From Gemmatimonadota bacterium (GTDB lineage Bacteria > JBHIER01 > G020348925): DNA of 37,557 bases. Numbering within the stretch: position 1 is the first letter of the stretch; every line of letters starts with the position of its first letter. The position numbers and the translations under genes were made by a program. The stretch lies in assembly GCA_020348925.1 (NCBI GenBank), contig CP070758.1, positions 2,082,817 to 2,120,373 of the forward strand. The letters run 5' to 3'. Below the pieces are notes generated by a model, which was not told the DNA's origin, made no database searches, and saw nothing but the letters and a program-made list of their open reading frames with translations. Positions 16,792 to 26,638 of the stretch are shown here, piece after piece.

Positions 16792-17679
16792 ATGAGGGAA
16801 ACAGCGAAACCAACCGAAAAGAGACCGCTGATGTGTTGGTTCGTACTTTTGGGGGTCCTGTTCTTATCCTGTTCGGGATTTCGGGAGCTCGCTGAATCGG
16901 CCAAAGTGAAGCGTCCGGGCGTCGCATTTGCCGGGGCGAACATAACCGGATTGTCCTTTGAAAATATTGATTTCATGTTTGATATCCGTATTGTAAATCC
17001 GAATCCCGTGGGGGTGAAACTGGCCGGCTTTGACTACGATTTCCGCATTGACGACAACACCTTTGTGAGTGGTGATCGGGCGGAGAGGATTGAGATTCTG
17101 GCAGAGGGGGAGCATACGGTGCATCTACCCCTATCGATTGCGTTTTCAAGCCTGTACAGAGCTTTCCAGAGCCTGCGCGACAGTGACACCTCCTCATACC
17201 ATTTAAATTGCGGTTTTTCTTTTGATGTGCCGATTCTTGGACCTGTCCGGATCCCTGTGAGCACGAAAGGGGATCTTCCTCTTCTCAAACTTCCTCGAGT
17301 GAACCTGGAGCAACTTTCTCTGAAACATCTCGACGTGACAGAGGCTGATCTTGAGCTGGGTGTCCGGGTGCATAACCCGAACGGTTTTTCCATGCTTCTT
17401 GAGCGGTTCAATTATCAATTTCTGATCAACGGACAACCGTGGGCATCAGGAGTGGTTCGCGAAAAAATGGAAGTTTCGGAGAGGAGCGAACGCCTTGTGT
17501 CGATACCGATCTCTTTAAATTTCCTGCAAATCGGGCGCTCGGCTTATCGGATGCTTGAGGGAGATCAAGCGTTTCGCTATGAATTGAAAGGCGATTTTGA
17601 TGTGACCGGCACGCTGTCACTGTTGGAAAAAGTCAATCTCAACTTCGATCGTTCCGGGTTCACAGAGTTAATACGGTAG
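16792..17679 (+). CDS. LEA14-like (WHy domain) lipoprotein
   Basis: The 295-residue protein has a lipoprotein signal ending at Cys27 (LFLSC). Two beta-sandwich domains of LEA type 2/WHy kind follow (about 40-150 and 165-285). Each contains the family signature of an Asn-Pro pair after a strand: RIVNPNPVGV in the first and RVHNPNGFSM in the second. LEA14-like proteins are linked to desiccation and osmotic stress; the bacterial lipoprotein versions are of unclear function. GGAGGG before ATG 16792 supports this start. It is followed by an inverted repeat (17683-17712) and 540 bases before the next giant gene. Confidence 0.88.
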   Translation: MRETAKPTEKRPLMCWFVLLGVLFLSCSGFRELAESAKVKRPGVAFAGANITGLSFENIDFMFDIRIVNPNPVGVKLAGFDYDFRIDDNTFVSGDRAERIEILAEGEHTVHLPLSIAFSSLYRAFQSLRDSDTSSYHLNCGFSFDVPILGPVRIPVSTKGDLPLLKLPRVNLEQLSLKHLDVTEADLELGVRVHNPNGFSMLLERFNYQFLINGQPWASGVVREKMEVSERSERLVSIPISLNFLQIGRSAYRMLEGDQAFRYELKGDFDVTGTLSLLEKVNLNFDRSGFTELIR

Positions 17680-17682
17680 GAA

Positions 17683-17712
17683 TTGAGGGGCGAACGGTCC
17701 TTCGACCCTCAA
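17683..17712 (+). terminator. Hairpin after the LEA14-like gene, no T-run
   Basis: TTGAGGG (17683-17689) and CCCTCAA (17706-17712) form a 7-bp stem three bases after the stop codon. There is no T-run, so it may only protect the mRNA end. Confidence 0.3.
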
Positions 17713-17961
17713 CTGACTCGCCAACGGCAAAAGAGGTTATCCGTGAGGATGTTATAAGAAACGGGTATCATCCCACCCCCAAAAAAGGTCGATGCCTTGA
17801 CTCTGTCGATGAAGGTTCGTGTGGAGGTTGCGTTGACGGGATTGTCCTGAGTTCACGATGGATCTCTTCTCTTCTCCTCCGTCGCAGCGCTTTCCAAGGA
17901 GCGAATGCGGAAATCGGTCTCAGGGAATTGACATTTTTTCGACTTATCTTAAAGAAAAGAC

Positions 17962-17990
17962 TTGACTTTAGTATACTTCCTTTATTATTA
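17962..17990 (+). promoter_or_regulatory. Candidate sigma70-type promoter
   Basis: TTGACT (17962-17967), 17 bases, then TTATTA (17985-17990). It shares the CTTGAC context with the better promoters at 26469 and 31928. The -10 is poor. Confidence 0.4.
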
Positions 17991-18219
17991 TTACCTTTGG
18001 TCCATTATGATGACGTTCTTAGTGTTGAACAGTTGCCCAACAGAGGGTCGAGGACAACGTGTCATTCATCTTGAATACAAGGCAAAGCTGAAAACGATTA
18101 TTGATACCATTTTGAGGAATCTTCACCCATTTTTTAGCAACTGTGGCGAAACTTGCAAAGGACGTCTTTCTATATGTGCGTATTATGTCGGCACAGTGAA
18201 TATGATAAGGAGAGAAAGA

Positions 18220-21200
18220 ATGGATGGACTCAAACGGTACTGTGCGTTTCTTCTGACAGTCTTGCTGGTTGTGGGTGCCGGGGGTATATGGGCGGCGACC
18301 ATTGAGGTGAGTCAGCCAAACTCTGTGACAGCCAACAGTGCCTACGATCGCAATCCCTCAATAATTCATGACGGGACTTTCTATTGGCTCTTCTACACGA
18401 AGGGGGACGATACCAGTACCGGCGGCGTTCGCGGGGTGAGCTACAATCCCGACGGTGACACCTACGTGCTTTTTTACAAGAGGGCAGCCACAATTGCCGG
18501 CTTGGCCGGCGAGGCCGAGACGAAGCTCTCGCTGTCCGAATCGGCGCGTCCGGCCAATTTCGACCAGCGGGTGGTGTGTGCAACATACTTCGGCGGTAAA
18601 ATATACGCCTTTGTCTCCAGCGGGCAGTCCGGCACGAACCGCGGTTTGTACTATTACGAGTACAGCGGCGGATCCTGGGGTGGTCCCATGACGCTGATTG
18701 CCGATACGGGCGTCCCAAATCGCGGCGGACACGTCAACGTGACCAGCGATGGATCGAGGGTGTACATCGTTTGGGAGTGTTCCGACGGCACTGCAGATGC
18801 GTACACATGGGACGGCGCGACGCTCAGTTCCAAAATCGATGTGAGCAATGACAACATGCCAAAGATCACCCTGATGGGAACTACGCTCTATGTGGTCAGC
18901 ATTGAGGATGGCACCGGCGACATTGAGGTCCACTCCGCAGCATCCGGGGCGAGTCCCAGTTTCACCGGACACTCGACAGCAATCGCAGGAGCAGGACTCT
19001 ATGATCCGTGCATATTTCATGATGGGACGAATCTCTATGTGATCTCCGCACCGTACGACGGAGGTGACGACCGACAGTGGTTGCTCCAGAGTATCTATAG
19101 CGGTGGCTGGGCGGCTGCGAAAACGATCGGCTACGGCGGGTATGGTACAACGTATTGGTGGGATTATTGGCCCGTGGGATATCACGACGGCTCGGATGCC
19201 TACGTGTTCTTTACGACGGAGACGGCCAGCCCGACTTACAGTGATGGCGAGATCGCATACGTCAAGATGGATTGGAATCCTGGCAATGACCACTACTTTC
19301 ATATTCAGAATGCGATCGACCAGGCGAGCAGTGGAGACGTTATCAATGTAGCAACAGGGTCGTACACTGAGAATCTATCGATTTACAAGGAACTGACCTT
19401 ACAGGGTTATAGTATGCCCACACTGACAGGTCATCATACAGTCACGGATAATAATGTGACGATAGACGGCTTCGCCTTTGTTCCCGCCAGTTACGGGATC
19501 ACTATCGATGCGACGGCTGGTTCCATCAGCAACGTGATCATCACCAATAATGTGTTCACTCTATCGGGCTACGGTGGTGTTCATATTGGTGGGGATGCGG
19601 GATCGGCCAATCTGATATCGAATGTAACGATGAGCCACAACACGTTTGACGGTCCGGTCAGCAAGGCTGCCAATCCGTGGAAGATCGGTGGGTTCTATGG
19701 TTCTCCGGCTGGTCAGGCGGTGACGGATGTGGATTTTACGGAGAACACCGTGAACAGGTGTTCGATTCCCATCAATCTGCATGACAAGAACCTCACCGAC
19801 ATTCTGATCAAGCAGAACATATTCCGGGATACCGATGGGGTGGTGTATGTTTGGGGTGATGGGCCGGGTGGGGTGTTGTCTCAGTTTGTGTTTGAGGAGA
19901 ATGATGTGGATGGCAGCAATACGTATGGTGTGGTCCTTGGTGAGGATGGGGTTGGTGCCTATACACCCTTCGGTGATGGCAACTACGGAGCTGGTAACAA
20001 GGTGTACAACAACAGTCTGGCTAACATTCCTGGGGGGTATGGGTATGCGTCAGTGAGTCTCAAGACGACAGGAAGCCACGTGTTGGATGCTTCTGGCAAC
20101 TGGTATGGCAGTACTGATCCCGCCACCGTTGGGGCTGCAGTGAGTGCTGGTGTGGATTACACGCCTTGGTTGGGTGTTGGTACGGACACAGATGGTGGGA
20201 CGATGGGTTTCCAGGGTGATTTCTCCACCGTGTGGGTGGATGACAGCAGTCCCCAGACCGGGGCGGTAAATAGTATCCAGGAAGGCATCGATATGGTCAC
20301 GGCCAGTACTGTCATCGTGGCGCCGGGAACCTATGTAATGGATTTTATCATCAACAAGAATGATGTGGAGTTGACATCAAGTGGCGGAAAAACCGTGACG
20401 ACCATCAAGGGCGTTTCGACACTGGCTTGGGCGAATTGGCCTTTAGCCAGCCCGAACATTGACCTCCAGGCCAACAATGTCAAGATTCATGGATTCACCA
20501 TCGAGAGTCCGGAAATACCCGCCGCTGACTACTCAAGCGGCTTGGTTATGACAGGGACAAACAACGAGATCTACGATAACGATTTTGTTGTTCAGGAATT
20601 GACTCCGGCGAGTGGTGCTGGCGGTGTTTGCATCCAGACATATCGCAGTAGTACCATTCCGGGAAGCAACATCGATGGGCTGAACATCCATGACAACACC
20701 TTCAGTGGGACACCTGGCGGGGATTACGTGGCGGTGTACATCAACCACACGGCAACCTCAGCAGGAGTAGTGACGGTGAGGTATAATACCTTTACCGGCA
20801 GCCCTTGGCAGGGAGTTGTGACTGAGCGGTCGAACGTTACCATTCAGGACAACCAGATCACGAGAACATCGGCCACTGCAGGCCGGGGTATCATCGTGTC
20901 TGATTTAGGTGCTCCCGGACCTAACCCGATCAACGGCGTGAGCTTGACTGGGAACACCATAAGCGGTTTCGAGTACGGTCTGCGCACCAGTTCTGGTCAG
21001 ACGTTAACCAGCATTACGGTGGCTGGCAACACCTTCAACACCAACACTGTCCAGGTTCAGGATCGTGCTAATCAGTTGAATATCGGCGATATTTGGTCTG
21101 ATAATACCTTCGACAAAGCCGTCGGGGTTTCGGGATCTCCTACACATAACACCATCTGGAGCAATATCCAGAGTGCTATCGACGATGCCGGAACATTGGA

Positions 21201-24200
21201 CGGAGATACAGTGATTGTGGCGGCGGGCACGTATACGGAGAATGTTGTTATCAACAAATCAGTCGATCTTACTGGGGAAGATCGCACCACGACCATTATT
21301 GACGGAAACAATGCTGGAAACACGGTCACGATTACGGCTTCCAATGTAACCCTAACTGGGTTCACCGTAAAGAATGGGCATAACGGTGGTGGGAACATCT
21401 GGTCTCCATACGGAGGCGTTGTTGTCGACGGCAATGGAGGGACTTCCGCCTTGACGAACATCACCATCGACAACAACAGTATTGAGAACAATGCCGGGAA
21501 TGGTGTGTATGTTTCCGCCGCAGGACACGGAGGTACGGCAGATAATATACAGATTACGAACTGCGACATTTTCTTCAACGGTGGTTCCACATCGTTTTTC
21601 GGTGGGATCTCGCTCACATACGGATGGTTTCCTGGCAGTGGTGGTCCCACAGGAAGCTGCGATGGCCTTTCCGAACCGTACGATGAATGGCGTCGACCTA
21701 TGAACATCCTTGTTGAAGGCTGTGAAATAAAGAACAATGTATCAACAGGTTATGTCTATGGAGTGTATGTCAATGGAGGTAAAGAGAACACCCTTCGTTC
21801 GAATTTTATACACGATTTCTCGGCGAAAGGCCTGTTGATCGCTGCCAGTATGCCCTGCACATCGATTCCGTCAGAATATACAACGGTTGAGAACAACGAG
21901 ATTTACGATAATAGCCAGAATGGTGTGAAGTTGTTGAGCTGGAATAGCTATAACACCTTCGATGGGAATAAGTTTTACAACAACGGGCACGGATATACGG
22001 GAACGAATCTGGCGCGTAAGTATGGATTCAACTTTAAGGACGGCGATCACAACGCAATTACAAACAACGAATTCTATGGGAATGCCTTAGGCGGTCTTTA
22101 TCTGTGGGGCAATGGTGATCCCTCGTATACCTGGTACTATACGACCGACAATACGATTACGGGAAACATCATTAAAGATCACACAGCGGCAGGGGCTCAA
22201 GGTGTCTACGTTCCTGCAAAGGCTGGCAATCCTAATAGTGGATTTCTGAACGCTCATATTAACAACAATAGTATTACGAATAACCATACCTATGGACTCG
22301 AAAATGCAGATGCCACTCAAGATATCGATGCCTCCGGTAACTGGTGGGGGACAAATACCCCGGCCGGTGTGGCCGCAGAAGTCAGCGCCAACGTGGACTA
22401 TACCCCGTGGTTGCACAGTGGGGCAGACACCGATCCCGGGACGGCTGGTTTTCAGGGCGACTTCTCTTCAGTCTGGGTCGATGATAGCAGTCCGCAGACT
22501 GGTTCTGTGGGCCGGATCGGGGAAGCTCTCAGCATAGTGACCGGCAGCACTGTCTATGTAGCCCCTGGGACGTATAATGAGACCGTCATTCTGGATGACA
22601 CCACGCCGGACAATCTCACTCTTGCGGCTTCTGATCCCGGTAATCGCCCGGAAATTACTGGTGGTGTGCTGTTCGATAATGCTACCGACGATCTTGATGG
22701 GCTCACCCTGAGCAGTCTCGTGTTGAAGGGCGATGCGGATCCCAGCAGCCGAGAGGCAATCATCGATATGAACAACGGCGCTGCTGTGAACAATTTCACC
22801 ATGGACGGTTGCCTCTTGGACGGGGAGAATGTCGCGGTCAGTGCCAATGGGGCCAACGGCCGGTTCGGCATCGTCGGCAACAGGTTCGGAGGATCTTGGT
22901 CCGTAACGAACACCGAATTTCAAAATATTCTCGGCTGGGTAGTGATGGACATGGATGCCTCCTATGCGGGTCCGCCCTTAGGTGGGAATGAGCTTCCACT
23001 GACGACGGTAACTTTTTCGAATAACAGTATCCATAATTGCAATGGGAGTGTTGCCCTGCGCGGCAATAATGCGTCCAGAACCGGTACGGTCAATGTCTTG
23101 AACAACACCTGGGACACCATTGGTGGCAACGGCGGCCAAGCAGGTATCCATTGGGCGGCCTTGGAGGTGAATAACGCCACACACGTCACTGTCCAGGGCA
23201 ATGCAATCAACGCTGTGCAGCAGGGTGATTACGGAGAAGGGCAGGCCATTCAGTTCTGGAATGTGGATCTTCTGGATGTTCAGGGGAACACGATCGCCAA
23301 CAACTATCAGGGAATTTACCTTTACAGTGACGGCATCGGCGGTTCGTATTGCGGTACGCCCGGCTGTCCTGTGCCGGATGGGCTCATCTCATATAACGAC
23401 ATCATGGCGAATACGGACTATGGCTTAAAGATTGAGGCTGCAGCGGCCGGAGGCCCCCTTAATGCGGAGTTCAACTGCTGGGGGCATTACTCGGGCCCGT
23501 ATCATCCGACACTCAATCCTGGCGGGATTGGCAACGGTGTGAGCGACAATGTTGATTTTATCCCGTGGGGTTGCTATGATTATCCAAGCCTCATCATCAC
23601 GGTGGATACGGAGCTGTTCGAGGACGGAGGTGGCGGAGGCAATGTGAACGTCTTGAACGCGGATGGTGACGGCGTTGTCGACCCCGGCGATGTGCTCCTG
23701 GGTCATATTCTCATCGAAAATGTCGGGGGTGAAGACGTCACAGGGGTGGAATATTCAGGAGTTTACGAGCATACAGCCATAGTGATTGGAAGCGTGACCA
23801 CGACACAGGGGAATGTGACAAAAGGAAACAATCCCGGAGATACGACGGTTGTTGTCGACATTGGTACTATTGACGCTGATGGAACGGTGCTCATCACCTA
23901 TCAGGTGATCATCGACGATCCCCTGCCTCCAGGTGTGACCGCCATCACACATCAAGGTGTTGTGAAAAGTAACGAGCTTGGTTTTATGCCCACTGAGGAT
24001 ATCCACACGATGGATGGAGTGACCCGAATCGTCATCGGTGAGCCACTTCTTCATGCCTTCATCTCACCTGAGCTGAGTATTGCTAAACCCGACTCGCAGT
24101 TTGAGGTGTGCATTGAGATCGATTCAGCCACGGCTGAGATGGAGATCATCTCAGTGTACGCTCTCTTGACTTTTGACGGCATTCTCCTTGATTCGGTCAA

Positions 24201-26445
24201 GGTGCCCATTTTTGGCACCCTTCTTGACTCTTCAGGGTGGGATTTAAAGTGGCACTTTTTTCCGGGCGTGTTGGTTGACACGTTGGACATGTGGCTGATC
24301 GGTGGGGGAGGTGCAGAACCCTTGGTGGGTGCCGGATCCCTCGTCTGTTGGGAGTTCCGGGTAGGAGAAGGCGCTCCACCAGGAGACACCACGATCATCC
24401 GTTTTTCCAAATTCTGGTTCAACGAGGGCACGCCCTTAGTGGAGACGGAAAACGGATATGTGACGGTGAACCGTTCCCCCGAATTTATTACGACCTTTGA
24501 CGATACAACATATCTCATTGAAAAGCACGAATACTGTTTTGACATAGAGGCGTACGATCCTGATGGCGACAGCCTCATCATGTGGAGTCTCCTCGATCCG
24601 TACCCCTGCGATGGGGCCGAACCTGACACGGTCTACGGGCGGGGGACGGTTGCGATGGAATGGTGCTGGACGCCGCCGAAACCGGGGACGTGTGACACGC
24701 TGCGCGATACCCTCATTGTCATGAGCACCTTTGAGACGGGTCAACCGTTGTACGATACCCTGACGACGGTCTTTGTGGTCTATGACAACCTGGTTGACAT
24801 ATGGTGGCCGGATACGGTCTGGCACGCCTGCGGATGTATCGAGGTGCCGTTGTATATCATGCAGAACCTTGATTACAACGAATGCCTGGATTCCCTGGAC
24901 ATCATGTCCTTCGATATCATCCTCGATTACGACCCTGAGCTCCTGACCGTCTTTGAGGTGGGCAACGAGGGCTTGATCACCGAGGATTGGGGGGCCATGC
25001 AGTTCCGGGTTGAGGATGGGTACATCTATGTCGGCATGGGCGGAAATAGGGCCTTGAGCTACTGCGATCCGGTGCCCACACCCCTCATCTACGTTGGATT
25101 CTGTGTCGATGAGGGGGCCGAAGTGGGGGACAGTGCCTTCCTGTCGGTGGATCATGTCAAGCTCAACGAGGGCTGGCCGACGTCCTACTGGTGGAACGGC
25201 TCGATCACAGTGGTCGATTATACCATTTCCGGCACGATTACCTACTGCGATAACGCTTTTCCCATTCCGGATGTGGAGGTGAAAATCTCCCAGGACTGGC
25301 CGGCGCTTCTGTATGAGGACACGGTGTATACGGATGCCTTTGGATTCTATGAAGTTCAAAACGTTCAGGGATGTACCGATTATTGTCTGACGCCCCAAAA
25401 GCACAATTTGCCCGGCCAGGTGATCACCTCCTACGACGCTTCGCTGATGTTGAGAAGCATTGTTGGCCTGGTCGGCCTCAGCAGTTGCGATTCCCTGGCA
25501 GCCGATGTCACTTTTAACGGGGAAATATCGGCTTTTGACGCCTCAGTTCTGCTAAAATACATCGTCACCGGTTATACCGATCAACCCCTCATCCCGGAGC
25601 ATCACGCCGGGGAGTGGGTCTTTGTACCGGATCACCGATGCTACAGCGATCTGGATTCCAGTTCCGTGGATCAGGATTATGTGGGGATCATTATAGGCGA
25701 CGTGAGCCAGAACTATCCGGGCGATGGGCCGCCGAAGTTGGTGGTGAGTGTGGGGTGTCAGGTGTCCGTACCCCAGGTCACAGGAGCAACTGGAGAGACG
25801 ATACACCTTCCCATATCGGTTGAGGGCGCACAAGGTGTCTTCTCCGCAGATATGGAAGTTCGCTTCGATCCGCAACTTTTGACCGCGGTGGATGTCGATA
25901 CGACGGCGTGGACGGCCGGTTTCATGAGCGCCCATCATGTCCAGGATGGCGTGATTCGGATCGCTCTGGCTGGGGCTCGGAAATTGCAGGGCGATGGCGA
26001 GATCGCTCACCTCACGTTTCGGGTTAACCCTGCGCTCCGGGAAGGTTTGGCGTGTCCGCTGGAGCTTTCGGTCGCCTTGAATGAGGGCATCGTTCCCGAG
26101 ACCATCTCGACGGGAATGTTTACATCCGCTCGTCTTGTTCCGGAAACCTTTGCACTGGCTCAGAACTATCCGAATCCCTTCAACCCGACGACGACGATTG
26201 CCTATGCGGTACCCTTCGAACCAGGCTTGAATGACGACGGCACTCTGAAGGTTACTCTTAAGGTTTACAATGTGTTAGGGCAGGAGGTTGGGACCTTAGT
26301 GGAGGAGCATCTGGCGCCGGGGTATTACACCGTTCAGTGGGATGGGCAGACGGGTCGGGGGCAGGAGTTGGCCACTGGCATCTACTTCTATCGTATGACA
26401 GCCGGTAGGTTTACGAAGACAATGAAGATGGTCCTTCTAAAATAA
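18220..26445 (+). CDS. Giant T9SS-exported beta-helix, DUF11, cohesin/dockerin-like protein
   Basis: The protein has 2741 residues. A signal peptide (1-25) is followed by a predicted beta-propeller-like domain (about 30-357) and long right-handed parallel beta-helix stretches (about 361-1751) with repeated NN.I.nN..G strand patterns and 'VAPGTY' caps. Next come a DUF11-like domain (1798-1945), a cohesin-like domain (1946-2085), an Ig/cadherin-like domain (2088-2191), a second cohesin-like domain (2193-2334), a carboxypeptidase-regulatory-like domain (2337-2398), a dockerin-like region (2398-2501), a third cohesin-like domain (2506-2634) and a type A sorting domain (2641-2741). AAGGAG (18207-18212) selects ATG 18220 and places the signal peptide at the N-terminus. 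Parallel beta-helices often bind or cleave polysaccharide, but I see no catalytic signature. A surface-bound or secreted adhesive or scaffolding role is inferred. Confidence 0.9.
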   Translation: MDGLKRYCAFLLTVLLVVGAGGIWAATIEVSQPNSVTANSAYDRNPSIIHDGTFYWLFYTKGDDTSTGGVRGVSYNPDGDTYVLFYKRAATIAGLAGEAETKLSLSESARPANFDQRVVCATYFGGKIYAFVSSGQSGTNRGLYYYEYSGGSWGGPMTLIADTGVPNRGGHVNVTSDGSRVYIVWECSDGTADAYTWDGATLSSKIDVSNDNMPKITLMGTTLYVVSIEDGTGDIEVHSAASGASPSFTGHSTAIAGAGLYDPCIFHDGTNLYVISAPYDGGDDRQWLLQSIYSGGWAAAKTIGYGGYGTTYWWDYWPVGYHDGSDAYVFFTTETASPTYSDGEIAYVKMDWNPGNDHYFHIQNAIDQASSGDVINVATGSYTENLSIYKELTLQGYSMPTLTGHHTVTDNNVTIDGFAFVPASYGITIDATAGSISNVIITNNVFTLSGYGGVHIGGDAGSANLISNVTMSHNTFDGPVSKAANPWKIGGFYGSPAGQAVTDVDFTENTVNRCSIPINLHDKNLTDILIKQNIFRDTDGVVYVWGDGPGGVLSQFVFEENDVDGSNTYGVVLGEDGVGAYTPFGDGNYGAGNKVYNNSLANIPGGYGYASVSLKTTGSHVLDASGNWYGSTDPATVGAAVSAGVDYTPWLGVGTDTDGGTMGFQGDFSTVWVDDSSPQTGAVNSIQEGIDMVTASTVIVAPGTYVMDFIINKNDVELTSSGGKTVTTIKGVSTLAWANWPLASPNIDLQANNVKIHGFTIESPEIPAADYSSGLVMTGTNNEIYDNDFVVQELTPASGAGGVCIQTYRSSTIPGSNIDGLNIHDNTFSGTPGGDYVAVYINHTATSAGVVTVRYNTFTGSPWQGVVTERSNVTIQDNQITRTSATAGRGIIVSDLGAPGPNPINGVSLTGNTISGFEYGLRTSSGQTLTSITVAGNTFNTNTVQVQDRANQLNIGDIWSDNTFDKAVGVSGSPTHNTIWSNIQSAIDDAGTLDGDTVIVAAGTYTENVVINKSVDLTGEDRTTTIIDGNNAGNTVTITASNVTLTGFTVKNGHNGGGNIWSPYGGVVVDGNGGTSALTNITIDNNSIENNAGNGVYVSAAGHGGTADNIQITNCDIFFNGGSTSFFGGISLTYGWFPGSGGPTGSCDGLSEPYDEWRRPMNILVEGCEIKNNVSTGYVYGVYVNGGKENTLRSNFIHDFSAKGLLIAASMPCTSIPSEYTTVENNEIYDNSQNGVKLLSWNSYNTFDGNKFYNNGHGYTGTNLARKYGFNFKDGDHNAITNNEFYGNALGGLYLWGNGDPSYTWYYTTDNTITGNIIKDHTAAGAQGVYVPAKAGNPNSGFLNAHINNNSITNNHTYGLENADATQDIDASGNWWGTNTPAGVAAEVSANVDYTPWLHSGADTDPGTAGFQGDFSSVWVDDSSPQTGSVGRIGEALSIVTGSTVYVAPGTYNETVILDDTTPDNLTLAASDPGNRPEITGGVLFDNATDDLDGLTLSSLVLKGDADPSSREAIIDMNNGAAVNNFTMDGCLLDGENVAVSANGANGRFGIVGNRFGGSWSVTNTEFQNILGWVVMDMDASYAGPPLGGNELPLTTVTFSNNSIHNCNGSVALRGNNASRTGTVNVLNNTWDTIGGNGGQAGIHWAALEVNNATHVTVQGNAINAVQQGDYGEGQAIQFWNVDLLDVQGNTIANNYQGIYLYSDGIGGSYCGTPGCPVPDGLISYNDIMANTDYGLKIEAAAAGGPLNAEFNCWGHYSGPYHPTLNPGGIGNGVSDNVDFIPWGCYDYPSLIITVDTELFEDGGGGGNVNVLNADGDGVVDPGDVLLGHILIENVGGEDVTGVEYSGVYEHTAIVIGSVTTTQGNVTKGNNPGDTTVVVDIGTIDADGTVLITYQVIIDDPLPPGVTAITHQGVVKSNELGFMPTEDIHTMDGVTRIVIGEPLLHAFISPELSIAKPDSQFEVCIEIDSATAEMEIISVYALLTFDGILLDSVKVPIFGTLLDSSGWDLKWHFFPGVLVDTLDMWLIGGGGAEPLVGAGSLVCWEFRVGEGAPPGDTTIIRFSKFWFNEGTPLVETENGYVTVNRSPEFITTFDDTTYLIEKHEYCFDIEAYDPDGDSLIMWSLLDPYPCDGAEPDTVYGRGTVAMEWCWTPPKPGTCDTLRDTLIVMSTFETGQPLYDTLTTVFVVYDNLVDIWWPDTVWHACGCIEVPLYIMQNLDYNECLDSLDIMSFDIILDYDPELLTVFEVGNEGLITEDWGAMQFRVEDGYIYVGMGGNRALSYCDPVPTPLIYVGFCVDEGAEVGDSAFLSVDHVKLNEGWPTSYWWNGSITVVDYTISGTITYCDNAFPIPDVEVKISQDWPALLYEDTVYTDAFGFYEVQNVQGCTDYCLTPQKHNLPGQVITSYDASLMLRSIVGLVGLSSCDSLAADVTFNGEISAFDASVLLKYIVTGYTDQPLIPEHHAGEWVFVPDHRCYSDLDSSSVDQDYVGIIIGDVSQNYPGDGPPKLVVSVGCQVSVPQVTGATGETIHLPISVEGAQGVFSADMEVRFDPQLLTAVDVDTTAWTAGFMSAHHVQDGVIRIALAGARKLQGDGEIAHLTFRVNPALREGLACPLELSVALNEGIVPETISTGMFTSARLVPETFALAQNYPNPFNPTTTIAYAVPFEPGLNDDGTLKVTLKVYNVLGQEVGTLVEEHLAPGYYTVQWDGQTGRGQELATGIYFYRMTAGRFTKTMKMVLLK
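20095..20335 (+). repeat. Beta-helix capping/linker module, copy 1
   Basis: About 80 codons beginning GNWYGSTDPA, passing VDYTPWL and GFQGDFSTVWVDDSSPQTG and ending VAPGTY. A second copy lies at 22336-22575, and a shorter relative of its start near 23468-23580 (FNCWGHYSGP...VDFIPWG). Confidence 0.8.
22336..22575 (+). repeat. Beta-helix capping/linker module, copy 2
   Basis: About 80 codons beginning GNWWGTNTPA, with VDYTPWL, GFQGDFSSVWVDDSSPQTG and VAPGTY. It closely matches the copy at 20095-20335 in protein, and each copy separates two beta-helix blocks. Confidence 0.8.
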
Positions 26446-26468
26446 ACAGTATGAACTATAAAAAAGTC

Positions 26469-26497
26469 TTGACAAACCCGTTGTTTTTTGTTAACAT
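26469..26497 (+). promoter_or_regulatory. Sigma70-type promoter
   Basis: TTGACA (26469-26474), exactly 17 bases, then TAACAT (26492-26497). It lies 142 bases before the start of the 1419-codon gene and just after the previous stop, so this gene can be transcribed on its own. Confidence 0.7.
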
Positions 26498-26600
26498 TAT
26501 GCTTGAGAAAGTTTCAGTGTGATCATTCCGAGTCTCACAGGGATTTTGATCTGACGAGTGATATGGATGCACACGTATCCAATTGAGAAAATACCCGGTG

Positions 26601-26623
26601 TTTTGCTGCATGAGGCAGCAAAA
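26601..26623 (+). promoter_or_regulatory. Leader hairpin just before the ribosome-binding site
   Basis: TTTTGCTGC (26601-26609) pairs perfectly with GCAGCAAAA (26615-26623) around ATGAG. The AAAGGAA ribosome-binding site begins four bases later, so the hairpin may influence initiation or mRNA stability. Confidence 0.4.
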
Positions 26624-26638
26624 AAGAAAGGAATAGAA

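Larger units (their letters stand above)
17680..18219 (+). other. Intergenic region and long leader of the giant beta-helix gene
   Basis: I see no separate gene in these 540 bases. The 2741-codon gene's frame stays open to 17962, but that extension looks noncoding. A candidate sigma70 promoter lies at 17962-17990 (TTGACT-N17-TTATTA), leaving a leader of over 200 nt. TATACT at 17972 and TTGACA at 17928 are alternative elements with unsuitable spacing. Confidence 0.5.

Noticed and set aside
17962-18219. N-terminal extension of the giant beta-helix gene (86 codons)
   Set aside because: It would bury the signal peptide in the interior, lacks a ribosome-binding site and overlaps the promoter. ATG 18220 has AAGGAG and a proper signal peptide.
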